A stretch of 64,000 nt of DNA from Rhabdaerophilum calidifontis (lineage in GTDB: Bacteria; Pseudomonadota; Alphaproteobacteria; Rhizobiales; Beijerinckiaceae): positions 496,001 to 560,000 of the forward strand of contig NZ_VTRS01000001.1 in assembly GCF_008641065.1 (NCBI RefSeq), written 5' to 3'. The notes beneath the pieces were generated by a model. It worked only from the letters and a program-made list of their open reading frames with translations, did no database searches and was not told the DNA's origin. The translations under genes were made by a program, and so were the position numbers. Below, piece after piece: positions 10,329 to 18,847 of the stretch (positions are counted from its first letter, which is position 1; each line of letters begins with the position of its first letter).

Positions 10329-11732
10329 TCAATGCGCCATGGCTTTCACGATTTCCTCTGTCGTCTTCTTGGCGTCGCCGAACAGCATCATCGTGTTGTT
10401 CTTGAAGAACAGCTCGTTCTCGACGCCGGCATAGCCCGAGCCCATGCCGCGCTTGAGGAAGAGCACGGTGCCCGCCTTCTCGACATCGAGGATCGGCATG
10501 CCGTAGATCGGCGATTGCGGATCGGTCTTGGCGGCGGGGTTGGTGACGTCGTTGGCGCCGATCACGAAGGCGACATCGGCCTGGGCGAATTCGTTGTTGA
10601 TGTCCTCGAGTTCGAAGACCTCGTCATAGGGCACGTTGGCCTCGGCCAGCAGCACGTTCATGTGGCCCGGCATGCGGCCCGCGACCGGATGGATCGCGTA
10701 TTTCACCTCCACGCCCTCCTTCTTGAGCGTGTCGGCCATCTCCCGCAGCGCGTGCTGCGCCTGCGCCTGCGCCATGCCGTAGCCCGGCACGATGATGACC
10801 TTGCCGGCATTCTTCATGATGAAGGCCGCATCGTCGGCCGAGCCCTGCTTCACCGGCCGCGCCTCCTGCGCTCCCCCCGCGGGGCCGGCGGTCTCGCCGC
10901 CGAAGCCGCCGAGGATGACCGAGAAGAACGAGCGGTTCATGCCCTTGCACATGATGTAGGAGAGGATCGCGCCCGAGGAGCCGACCAGCGCGCCGGTGAT
11001 GATCAGCGCCAGATTGCCGAGCGTGAAGCCGATGCCCGCCGCCGCCCAGCCGGAATAGGAATTGAGCATCGAGACGACCACGGGCATGTCCGCGCCGCCG
11101 ATCGGGATGATCAGCAGGATGCCGAGCGCCAGGCTGACCGCCACCACCAGCCAGAACACGACGCGGCTCTCCGAGCCGATCAGCATCGCGATCAGCACCA
11201 CGAGCAGCACGCCGAGCGCGATGTTGATCGCATGGCGCTGCGGCAGCATGATCGGCTTGCCGCTCATCCGCCCGTCGAGCTTGAGGAAGGCGATGACCGA
11301 GCCGGTGAAGGTGATCGCGCCGATCGCGACGCCGAGCGCCATTTCGAACAGGCTCGCCTTCTTGATCGTGCCGACCGCGCCGATGCCGAACGCCTGCGGC
11401 GCATAGAGCGCCGCAGCGGCGACGAACACCGCCGAAAGCCCGACCAGCGCGTGGAAGAACGCGACAAGCTGCGGCATCTTGGTCATCTCGACCCGGCGCG
11501 CCATCACCGCCCCGAAGCCGCCGCCGAGCGCGAGGCCGAGCAGCACCAGCAGCCAGGCCATGCCGCCCGCCGGCGGTGAGAGCAGGATGGTCGTCACCAT
11601 CGCAATCCCCATGCCGGTCATGCCGAACAGGTTGCCCTGCCGCGATGTCGAGGGATGCGAGAGGCCGCGCAGCGCTAGGATGAACAGGACGCCGGAAACG
11701 AGATAAAGGAGGTTCGCGAAATTGGCGTTCAC
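10329..11732 (-). CDS. pntB: Proton-translocating NAD(P) transhydrogenase subunit beta
   Basis: PntB holds most of the proton channel (domain II) and the NADP(H)-binding domain III of the enzyme that reduces NADP+ with NADH using the proton gradient. About eight to nine membrane helices occupy residues 5-260. The soluble domain has the Rossmann-like [15 protein letters not shown], then [14 protein letters not shown], then [13 protein letters not shown], which form the NADP site. It begins at a GTG (11732) whose bases overlap the pntAB stop (GTGA). The predicted length of 467 residues is normal. A strong terminator follows. Confidence 0.95.
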   Translation of the reverse strand: MNANFANLLYLVSGVLFILALRGLSHPSTSRQGNLFGMTGMGIAMVTTILLSPPAGGMAWLLVLLGLALGGGFGAVMARRVEMTKMPQLVAFFHALVGLSAVFVAAAALYAPQAFGIGAVGTIKKASLFEMALGVAIGAITFTGSVIAFLKLDGRMSGKPIMLPQRHAINIALGVLLVVLIAMLIGSESRVVFWLVVAVSLALGILLIIPIGGADMPVVVSMLNSYSGWAAAGIGFTLGNLALIITGALVGSSGAILSYIMCKGMNRSFFSVILGGFGGETAGPAGGAQEARPVKQGSADDAAFIMKNAGKVIIVPGYGMAQAQAQHALREMADTLKKEGVEVKYAIHPVAGRMPGHMNVLLAEANVPYDEVFELEDINNEFAQADVAFVIGANDVTNPAAKTDPQSPIYGMPILDVEKAGTVLFLKRGMGSGYAGVENELFFKNNTMMLFGDAKKTTEEIVKAMAH

Positions 11733-12184
11733 TTGCCGCCCTCCTTCTTCTTGTACATCGCGAGCATGCGCTGGGTGACGAGGAAGCCGCCGAAGATGTT
11801 CACCGCCGCGAGCACCAGGCCGATGAAGCCGAAGCCGCGCGCGGCGCCAGTCCCCTCGGTCAGCAGCGGCACGCCGACCGCGAGCAGCGCGCCGACGACG
11901 ATCACCGAGGAGATCGCGTTGGTGACGCTCATCAGCGGCGTGTGCAGCGCCGGGGTGACCGACCAGACGACGTAATAACCGACGAAGATCGCCAGGACGA
12001 AGATCGCGAGGCGGAAGATCGTCGGGTCGATTGCGCCGCCGGTCGCGGCCGCAGCCGCGGCGCCGCCGGCTTCGGCGAGCTTCTCGGCCGCCTGGAGCGC
12101 GGCCTGCGCCTTGGCGAGGCTCGTCTCGGCCGCGGCCTGCGCCGCCTTGGCCTGTTCGAGGAGTTTCTGCGGGGTATCTGCCAT
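11729..12184 (-). CDS. pntAB: NAD(P) transhydrogenase subunit alpha part 2
   Basis: This 151-residue subunit supplies the membrane helices that are fused to the end of PntA in enterobacteria. Residues 1-50 are an Ala/Gln-rich helical segment. Helices follow at [35 protein letters not shown] and [18 protein letters not shown], with a basic C-terminus (MYKKKEGGK). The split alpha subunit is usual in alphaproteobacteria. It lies 33 nt after pntAA and overlaps pntB by 4 nt. Confidence 0.93.
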   Translation of the reverse strand: MADTPQKLLEQAKAAQAAAETSLAKAQAALQAAEKLAEAGGAAAAAATGGAIDPTIFRLAIFVLAIFVGYYVVWSVTPALHTPLMSVTNAISSVIVVGALLAVGVPLLTEGTGAARGFGFIGLVLAAVNIFGGFLVTQRMLAMYKKKEGGK

Positions 12185-12217
12185 GATCGTCTCCTCGCGG
12201 GTGAGGGCCGTGCCGGG

Positions 12218-13354
12218 TTACGCCTTCGGGGCGAAGATCGGGTGGACGAGCGCGCCGTCCTTCGTCAGCAGCGTCGCCTTGACGAGTTCGTCGTCGAAAT
12301 TGACGGCGAGCCTGCCTTCCTTCTTGTCGATCATCGTCTCGAGGAAAGCGAAGAGGTTGCGGGCATAGAGCGCCGAGGCGGAGGGCGCGATCCGGCCGGG
12401 CGTGTTCGACCAGGCGACGATCTTCACCCCGCCATGCTCGACGATCTGGTCCGCCTTCGACACTTCGCAATTGCCGCCGCGCTCGACCGCGAGATCGACG
12501 ATGACCGAGCCCGGACGCATGCTCTCGACCATCGCCTGCGAAACGAGGCGCGGCGCCGGGCGGCCGGGGATCAGGGCCGTGGTGATCACGATATCCTGCT
12601 TGGCGATATGCTCGGCGACGAGCACAGCCTGCTTCGCCTGGTATTCGGCGGACATCGGCTTGGCGTAGCCGGCGGCGGTTTCCGCCTGCCGGAACTCCTC
12701 GTCCTCCACCGCGATGAACTTGGCGCCGAGCGAGGCGACCTGCTCCTTCGCCGCCGGGCGCACATCGGTCGCGGTGACGATCGCGCCGAGGCGGCGGGCG
12801 GTGGCGATCGCCTGAAGCCCGGCGACGCCGGCGCCCATCACGAAAACCTTGGCGGCCGGCACGGTGCCGGCGGCGGTCATCATCATCGGGAAGGCGCGGC
12901 CGAACACCTCGGCCGCGTCGATCACCGCGCGATAGCCGGCGAGATTGGCCTGCGAGGAGAGCACGTCCATCACCTGGGCGCGGGTGATGCGCGGCATCAG
13001 TTCCATCGCGAAGAGGCTGAGGCCCTTCTCGGCGAAGGGCTTCAGCGCCTCGTCATTGCCATGCGGATCCATGATGCCGAGCAGCAGCGCACCGCTCTTC
13101 ATCTTGGCGGCGAGTTCCGGCTTCGGCCGGCGGACGGCGAGCAGGACATCCGCCTCCTTCACCGCCTCGTTGGCGTTCTTGGCGATGGTGACCCCGGCGG
13201 CCTCGTAGGCCGCGTCGGGAATCGCCGAGCCGGCGCCGGCGCCCTTCTCGGCGACAAGGCTCGCGCCGAGCGCCTTCAGTTTGGTCGCGGTCTCCGGGGT
13301 GACCGCGACGCGCGGCTCGCCGCTCTTCGATTCGTCCAGAAAAGCAATGCGCAT
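12218..13354 (-). CDS. pntAA: NAD(P) transhydrogenase subunit alpha part 1
   Basis: This is the soluble NAD(H)-binding domain I of transhydrogenase (378 residues), related to alanine dehydrogenase. The N-terminus carries ESKSGEPRVAVTPET, and the NAD-binding Rossmann motif is VFVMGAGVAGLQAIATARRLG near residue 170. The mobile loop and ALIPGRPAPRLVS are also visible. It is the first gene of the leftward pntAA-pntAB-pntB operon. The oxidase subunit IV gene ends 84 nt upstream of its start and may be cotranscribed. Confidence 0.95.
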   Translation of the reverse strand: MRIAFLDESKSGEPRVAVTPETATKLKALGASLVAEKGAGAGSAIPDAAYEAAGVTIAKNANEAVKEADVLLAVRRPKPELAAKMKSGALLLGIMDPHGNDEALKPFAEKGLSLFAMELMPRITRAQVMDVLSSQANLAGYRAVIDAAEVFGRAFPMMMTAAGTVPAAKVFVMGAGVAGLQAIATARRLGAIVTATDVRPAAKEQVASLGAKFIAVEDEEFRQAETAAGYAKPMSAEYQAKQAVLVAEHIAKQDIVITTALIPGRPAPRLVSQAMVESMRPGSVIVDLAVERGGNCEVSKADQIVEHGGVKIVAWSNTPGRIAPSASALYARNLFAFLETMIDKKEGRLAVNFDDELVKATLLTKDGALVHPIFAPKA

Positions 13355-13438
13355 GCCGTCCCCCCGTGTCGTTCGATGTCATCCCGCGCAGCGAGGGCGC
13401 GGGTCCGGTCGCGGTTCGGCCCGTCGGGCGGGCGCGGG

Positions 13439-13651
13439 TCAGAAGAATTTCGCGATGATCGCAGCCAGCACGACCAGGACGAGCAGGGCGAACCACCAGC
13501 CGATCGTGCCGCTGAAAGCGCCCGTCAGCAGGACGAGGCCAACGGAGGCCACCGTGCCCCATTTGATGATGCTGGCGAACAGGGCGAAGGTCTTTTCATG
13601 CTCGGCGTAATCCATCGCCGGAGCATCGTGGTTGTGGTGGTCGGCAGCCAT
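13439..13651 (-). CDS. aa3-type cytochrome c oxidase subunit IV
   Basis: A 70-residue protein of the bacterial aa3 oxidase subunit IV family. The conserved amphipathic start (PAMDYAEHEKTFALFASI) is followed by two membrane stretches (IKWGTVASVGLVLLTGAFS and WWFALLVLVVLAAIIAKFF). It is a small accessory subunit of the aa3 oxidase in alphaproteobacteria and its exact role is unsettled. ATG 13651 is preceded by AGGGGGAATC. The frame extends further upstream but without a ribosome site. The gene stands apart from the main cox operon and precedes pntAA on the same strand. Confidence 0.9.
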   Translation of the reverse strand: MAADHHNHDAPAMDYAEHEKTFALFASIIKWGTVASVGLVLLTGAFSGTIGWWFALLVLVVLAAIIAKFF

Positions 13652-13757
13652 GATTCCCCCTAGGTGACGGCACGTCGCTTCAGCCTTCGCGTCTAACGGA
13701 AACCGCCTTTCCGCGCAATCGCCTTGGACGGGCGGGGAGGAGCGCGGGGCGGGCGGT

Positions 13758-15116
13758 TCAGGCAAGACCGGCGCGGGAGAGCGCGTCCGCCTGGCGCGCG
13801 GCGACCGTCCGGGTCGAGAAATCCGCGATTTCGGCGTTGAACAGCCGGAAGAAGTTCAGTTCCGCATCGAGATGCAGGAACACGCCGCCGAGCCCGATCG
13901 CGGCACGGTCCATGAAGACGAATTCGCGCGGGATCGTCACCGGACCCGTCTCCTTCAGCGCCTGATGCACGCGGGCGGCCTCCTTGCGGCCGTATTGCCC
14001 CGGCGAGACGCCATCGGCGATGGTGCGGGTGCGATCGTCGAGCAGCGGGCCGTAGATGAAACGCGCCCAGATGTTGAGCACGTCGATCATCGCGCGATTG
14101 AGCCTGCGGAAGCCCCAGGTCTCATAGGCATGGACGATCCGCGCCTCGTCGCCTTCGAGAAGCCCGCGATAGAGATCGACCACCGCGCCGACGAAGGTGG
14201 GCGGGAAGATGCGGATGCAGCCGTAATCGAGCAGGTTGATGCCGCCCGGCTCGCCCTCTGCGGTGCGGAAGACCGTGTAATTCCCGAGATGCGGATCGCC
14301 ATGGATCACGCCGTAATGCGAGAACGGGTGCCACCAGGCCCTGAACATCGCGGTTGCCAGCCGGTTGCGGATTTCCGCCGGCGCCGTCTTGAAGGCGAGG
14401 ATCTTCTCGCCGTCGAGCCATTCCATCGTCAGCAGCCGGCGTGTCGATAGCGCGGGAAGGACCCGCGGCACGCGGATCAGCGGCTCCCCCGCCAGCATCT
14501 CGGCATAGAGGGCGGCGTGGCGCGCCTCGCGGACATAATCGAGTTCCTCGCGGATGCGGGCGCCGATCTCCTCGCGGATTTCGCGGGTGTCGATCGCGCT
14601 GGTGAATTGCCGGTGCAGCGCGAAGACGAGGCCGAGCTGCTTGAGATCCGCCTCGACCGCCGATTCCATGTCCGGATATTGCAGCTTGCAGGCGAGGCGG
14701 GTGCCGTCCGCCAGCCATGCGCGGTGGACCTGGCCGAGCGAGGCCGCGGCGGCGGGCTCGCGCTCGAATTCCGCGAATTTCGCTGCCCAATCCGGGCCAA
14801 GCTCCGCCGCCATGCGCCGGCGCACGAACAGCGCGCCCATCGGCGGCGCCTCGGATTGCAGCGCCTTCAATTCCTCCGCGTATTCCGCCGGCAGCGCTTC
14901 CGGGATCGTCGCGAGCAATTGCGCGACCTTCATCAGCGGCCCCTTGAGCCCGCCGAGCGCGGCGGTGAGCGCGGCGGCGTTGCGGCGGTCGGCATCACCG
15001 GAGCGGCCGGCCAGCGCCGAGCCGGCGATGCGCGCGGCCACGCCGCCCATATTGGCGCCGACGCGCGCATAGCGGCTCGCACGGGCGGTGAAGCGGTTCT
15101 GTTCGCGATCAGTCAT
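13758..15116 (-). CDS. ABC1/AarF/UbiB-family atypical kinase
   Basis: A 452-residue member of the UbiB/ADCK family, atypical kinases or ATPases linked to ubiquinone biosynthesis and lipid biology. The Ala-rich nucleotide loop AAAASLGQVHRA is near residue 125, with the Lys in ACKLQYP after it. The catalytic loop is HGDPHLGNY and the metal motif is LDYG rather than the common DFG. The family hallmark KxGQ appears as KVAQ (residues 63-66), with Ala in place of Gly. No ubiquinone-pathway gene is adjacent, so its partner pathway is not shown by context. Confidence 0.9.
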   Translation of the reverse strand: MTDREQNRFTARASRYARVGANMGGVAARIAGSALAGRSGDADRRNAAALTAALGGLKGPLMKVAQLLATIPEALPAEYAEELKALQSEAPPMGALFVRRRMAAELGPDWAAKFAEFEREPAAAASLGQVHRAWLADGTRLACKLQYPDMESAVEADLKQLGLVFALHRQFTSAIDTREIREEIGARIREELDYVREARHAALYAEMLAGEPLIRVPRVLPALSTRRLLTMEWLDGEKILAFKTAPAEIRNRLATAMFRAWWHPFSHYGVIHGDPHLGNYTVFRTAEGEPGGINLLDYGCIRIFPPTFVGAVVDLYRGLLEGDEARIVHAYETWGFRRLNRAMIDVLNIWARFIYGPLLDDRTRTIADGVSPGQYGRKEAARVHQALKETGPVTIPREFVFMDRAAIGLGGVFLHLDAELNFFRLFNAEIADFSTRTVAARQADALSRAGLA

Positions 15117-15199
15117 GGCGGCGATATGGGGTCTGCCCGCGGGAAGGGGAGGAGAGATACCCTTTTTACGACGCGGGCGCCCCTTCGGATGGCGGGCGG

Positions 15200-17035
15200 T
15201 TATCCCTCCATCCCCTCCAGTTCGGTGATCATGCCGTCGATCACGCTAAGGCCGATCTGCCAGAAGGCGGGGTCGCGGGCATCGAGCCCGAAGGGCGCGA
15301 GCAGTTCCGAATGGTGCCGCGTGCCCCCCGCCGCGAGAAGTGCGAAGTAGTTCTCGACGAATTTCGGGTCCGCTTTCTGATAGACGCCGTAAAGCGAGTT
15401 CACGAGGCAATCCCCGAAGGCATAGGCATAGACATAGAACGGCGAGTGGATGAAATGCGGGATATAGGCCCAGAACACCTCGTAGCCCGGCCCGAGATGA
15501 ATAGCGGGGCCCAGGCTTTTCGACTGGACTTCGATCCAGATCTCGTTGAGTCTCTCCGTCGTCAGCTCGCCGTTGCGGCGCTCGGAATGAACCCGCCGCT
15601 CGAAGGCATAGAACGCCACCTGACGCACCACGGTGTTGATCATGTCCTCGACCTTGCCGGCGAGCAGGGCCTTGCGCTGGGCGACCTCCTGCGTGCCGGC
15701 GAGGATGCGCCGGAAGGTCAGCATCTCGCCGAACACGCTCGCGGTCTCGGCTAGGGTCAGCGGCGTCGGCGCCATCAGCGCGCCGTTGGGGGCGGCGAGC
15801 ACCTGGTGGACGCCGTGGCCCAGCTCATGCGCCAGCGTCATCACGTCGCGCGGCTTGCCGAGATAATTGACAAGCACGTAAGGATGCGCGGACGGGACGG
15901 TCGGGTGTGCGAAGGCGCCCGGGGCCTTGCCCGGGCGGGTCGGCGCGTCGATCCAGCGTCCGTCGAAGAAGCGGCGGGCGATCTCAGCCATCTGCGGTGA
16001 GAATCCGGCATAGGCCGAGAGCACGGTCTCGCGCGCCTCCTCCCAGGGGATGGTACGCTGCGGAACCTTCGGCAGCGGCGCGTTGCGATCCCAGAATTCG
16101 AGCCGCTCCTTGCCGAACCAGCGCGCCTTGAGCGCGTAATAGCGATGCGAGAGCCGCGGATGCGCCGCCTCGATCGCCTGCACCATCGCATCGACCACCT
16201 CGGGCTCGACGCGGTTGGCGAGGTGGCGGCTCTCCGCCACATCCCGGAACCCGCGCCAGCGATCGGAGATCTCCTTGTCCTTGGCGAGGGTGTTGGTGAT
16301 GAGCGTGAAGAGGCGGGTGTTCTCGGCCAGCGTCTTTGCCAGCGCCTCGCCGGCTGCGCGGCGGCGGTTCTCGTCGGCATCCTGGAGGCGGGCCAGGGTC
16401 GGCTCCAGCGTCAGCGTCTCGCCTGCGATATCGAAGCGCAGCGAGGCCATGGTCTCGTCGAAGAGCCTGTTCCAGGCGGCGCGGCCGGTGACCGATTTCT
16501 CGTGGAACAGCTGCTCGATGCGGTCCTCGAGTTGGAAGGGCTTGTCGCGGCGCAGGTCGACGAGCCAGGGACGGTAATGGTCCAGCGGTGCTGCGGCCAT
16601 CAGCCGGTCCATGAGCTGATCGTCGATCAGGTTGAGTTCGAGCGTGAAGAACAGCAGTTCGGAGCCTGCTTCCGTCACCTTCTCCTGGGTGTCGCCGTAG
16701 AACTTGCCGTGGATCGGGTTGGTGGTGTCGGTCGAGTAGATCAGGCCGGCATAGGAGATGATGCGGCCCATCCGCTCCTCGATCGCCTCATAGGCGCGGA
16801 TCGCCTCGAACAGCGCCGCGCCGCCCTCCGCTCCGGCGGCCAGCGCGGCGAGCTTGCCGCGGTAGCGGGCGGCGAAGGCCCTGGCATCGTCGGACATCGC
16901 CGCAAAATCCGCTGCGAATTCCAGCGAGTCCATGCCGGGATAGAGATCGTCGAGCCGCCATTCGGGCAGGTCGCCCAGTGCGGTCTCGGATTCGGCGCCG
17001 GATGCAGCGGGCAGGAGGGCAGGGTTCGGGCGCAT
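15200..17035 (-). CDS. pepF: M3-family oligoendopeptidase F
   Basis: A 611-residue cytoplasmic zinc peptidase that degrades oligopeptides. The zinc motif HELGHGVHQ lies at residues 403-411, with the third ligand Glu in the following ETASVFGEM helix. The N-terminal part is the long helical region of the M3B group, including the YSTDTTNP segment near residue 105. The C-terminus carries HFIHSPFYVYAYAFGD, typical of the family. It is transcribed alone, with 83 nt between its stop and the AarF gene start. The 210-nt gap upstream is shared with the divergent response regulator gene. Confidence 0.93.
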   Translation of the reverse strand: MRPNPALLPAASGAESETALGDLPEWRLDDLYPGMDSLEFAADFAAMSDDARAFAARYRGKLAALAAGAEGGAALFEAIRAYEAIEERMGRIISYAGLIYSTDTTNPIHGKFYGDTQEKVTEAGSELLFFTLELNLIDDQLMDRLMAAAPLDHYRPWLVDLRRDKPFQLEDRIEQLFHEKSVTGRAAWNRLFDETMASLRFDIAGETLTLEPTLARLQDADENRRRAAGEALAKTLAENTRLFTLITNTLAKDKEISDRWRGFRDVAESRHLANRVEPEVVDAMVQAIEAAHPRLSHRYYALKARWFGKERLEFWDRNAPLPKVPQRTIPWEEARETVLSAYAGFSPQMAEIARRFFDGRWIDAPTRPGKAPGAFAHPTVPSAHPYVLVNYLGKPRDVMTLAHELGHGVHQVLAAPNGALMAPTPLTLAETASVFGEMLTFRRILAGTQEVAQRKALLAGKVEDMINTVVRQVAFYAFERRVHSERRNGELTTERLNEIWIEVQSKSLGPAIHLGPGYEVFWAYIPHFIHSPFYVYAYAFGDCLVNSLYGVYQKADPKFVENYFALLAAGGTRHHSELLAPFGLDARDPAFWQIGLSVIDGMITELEGMEG

Positions 17036-17245
17036 CGGGGTCTCTCTCGGCTCGGGCGCGACGCGGGAGGAGCGGGCCCCATTCCATGACGCAAGCCGGC
17101 GGCGCTTTCAACCGCGCGCCGCTCGCAGGGCTGCGCGACAGGATTTACAAGCTGTTTACGTCCATCCGCGAAACTGGTTCGAAACGACACAGGCGGATCG
17201 CGCGCGTCAGGCGCCTCCGTCCGCCGCGAGAGGCAAGATCCAAAG

Positions 17246-18742
17246 ATGAGCGCGACCGTCCTCGTCGTCGACGACGACCCCGTCCAGCGCCGGCTGCTGA
17301 CCGAGCTGGTCCGCAAGTTCGGCTATCAGCCGGAGGCCGTCGAGAGCGGCGCGGCGGCGCTCGACCGGATCGCGGACCGCGCCTTGCCGCCGGTCGATGT
17401 GGTGGTGCTCGATCTCGTGATGCCGGATCTCGACGGGATGGCGGTGCTGGAGCGCCTGCGCGCCGGCGAGGCGTCGCCGCCGGTCATCGTCCAGACCGCA
17501 CATGGCTCGATCGAAACCGTGATCGGCGCGATGCGGGCCGGGGCGGTCGATTTCGTGGTCAAGCCGGTCGGGGCCGAGCGGCTCCAGGTCTCGATCAAGA
17601 ACGCGCTGCGCGTCGAGGCCCTGGAGGGCGAGGTGCGGCGGCTTTCCAAGCGCGGCTCGGGGGCGATGAGCTTCGCCGATCTTGCCTCGGGCGCGCCGGA
17701 CATGATCCGCGCGATCCGGCTCGGCGAACGTGCCGCCAAATCTGGTATTCCTGTGCTGCTCGAAGGTGAATCCGGTGTCGGCAAGGAGGTGTTCGCCCGC
17801 GCGCTCCAGGGGGCCGGCGACCGGCGCGGCAAACCCTTCGTCACCGTGAATTGCGGGGCGATCCCGGCCAATCTCGTCGAATCCATCCTGTTCGGGCACG
17901 AGAAGGGGGCCTTCACCGGCGCCACGGAGAAGCATGCCGGCAAGTTCGTCGAGGCGCATGGCGGCACGCTCTTCCTCGACGAGGTTTCCGAACTGCCGCT
18001 CGATGCGCAGGTGAAGCTGCTTCGTGCCATCCAGGAGGGCGAGGTCGATCCGGTCGGCGGGCGACGCACCGTCAAGGTCGATATCCGGCTGATCTCCGCC
18101 ACCAACCGCGACCTGATCGAGGCGGTGCGCCAGGGGCGGTTCCGCGAGGATCTCTATTACCGCCTCAACGTCTTCCCGATCTCGATCCCCCCCTTGCGCA
18201 ACCGCCGCGAGGATATCCCGGCGATCGCGCGGCGGCTTCTTGCCCGGATCGCGGCGGAGGAGGGGCGCAATATCCGCGGCATCGGCCAGGCGGCGATGGC
18301 GCTGATCTGCCGCTACGATTGGCCGGGCAATGTCCGCCAGCTCGAGAACGCGATCTTCCGCGCGGTGATCCTCGCCGAGGGCGACGAGCTTGGCCCGGCA
18401 GAATTCCCGCAGCTCGTGCAGGCGCTCGACGGCCATGCGGTCGAGATCCCGCCGCTTGCCGCGCCGTCGCGCGCGGCGCGTCCGGAGCGCGAGATCGTCC
18501 GCGTCGAGATCAAGGATCCGTCGGCCCTGGCGCTTCTCGACCAGACCGGCGATGTGCGGCCGCTCGAACAGGTCGAGAGCGACACGATCCGCTTCGCGCT
18601 CGAGCATTATCGCGGGCAGATGTCGAAGGTCGCGCGCAAGCTCGGCATCGGTCGCTCGACGCTCTATCGCAAGCTGAAGGAACTCGGCATCGAGGCCGAG
18701 GAGGGTGAGGGCGCCGAGGAAACCCAGATCCGCGTGGCCTGA
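17246..18742 (+). CDS. Sigma-54-dependent response regulator (NtrC type)
   Basis: A 498-residue three-domain activator. Residues 1-125 form a receiver with acidic pocket VVDDD and phospho-acceptor Asp56 (VLDLVMPDLDG). Residues 145-380 form the AAA+ sigma-54 activation domain, with Walker A GESGVGKE near 175 and an intact EKGAFTGA loop near 220, so contact with RpoN is expected. The C-terminus has a Fis-type helix-turn-helix (MSKVARKLGIGRSTLYRKLK). No partner sensor kinase is adjacent. The neighbours downstream are cell-wall enzymes, so a link to envelope homeostasis is possible but is only inferred. The ribosome site is weak. Confidence 0.93.
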   Translation: MSATVLVVDDDPVQRRLLTELVRKFGYQPEAVESGAAALDRIADRALPPVDVVVLDLVMPDLDGMAVLERLRAGEASPPVIVQTAHGSIETVIGAMRAGAVDFVVKPVGAERLQVSIKNALRVEALEGEVRRLSKRGSGAMSFADLASGAPDMIRAIRLGERAAKSGIPVLLEGESGVGKEVFARALQGAGDRRGKPFVTVNCGAIPANLVESILFGHEKGAFTGATEKHAGKFVEAHGGTLFLDEVSELPLDAQVKLLRAIQEGEVDPVGGRRTVKVDIRLISATNRDLIEAVRQGRFREDLYYRLNVFPISIPPLRNRREDIPAIARRLLARIAAEEGRNIRGIGQAAMALICRYDWPGNVRQLENAIFRAVILAEGDELGPAEFPQLVQALDGHAVEIPPLAAPSRAARPEREIVRVEIKDPSALALLDQTGDVRPLEQVESDTIRFALEHYRGQMSKVARKLGIGRSTLYRKLKELGIEAEEGEGAEETQIRVA

Positions 18743-18847
18743 CGGCGACAGGGGGCGCGCGCATGCATCCGAAGGGCGGCGCTGTGCGTTGCCGCACTTG
18801 ACGGAAAGCCGGGATTCGGACGACCAAGACGAAACGGGCGAGGGGCC

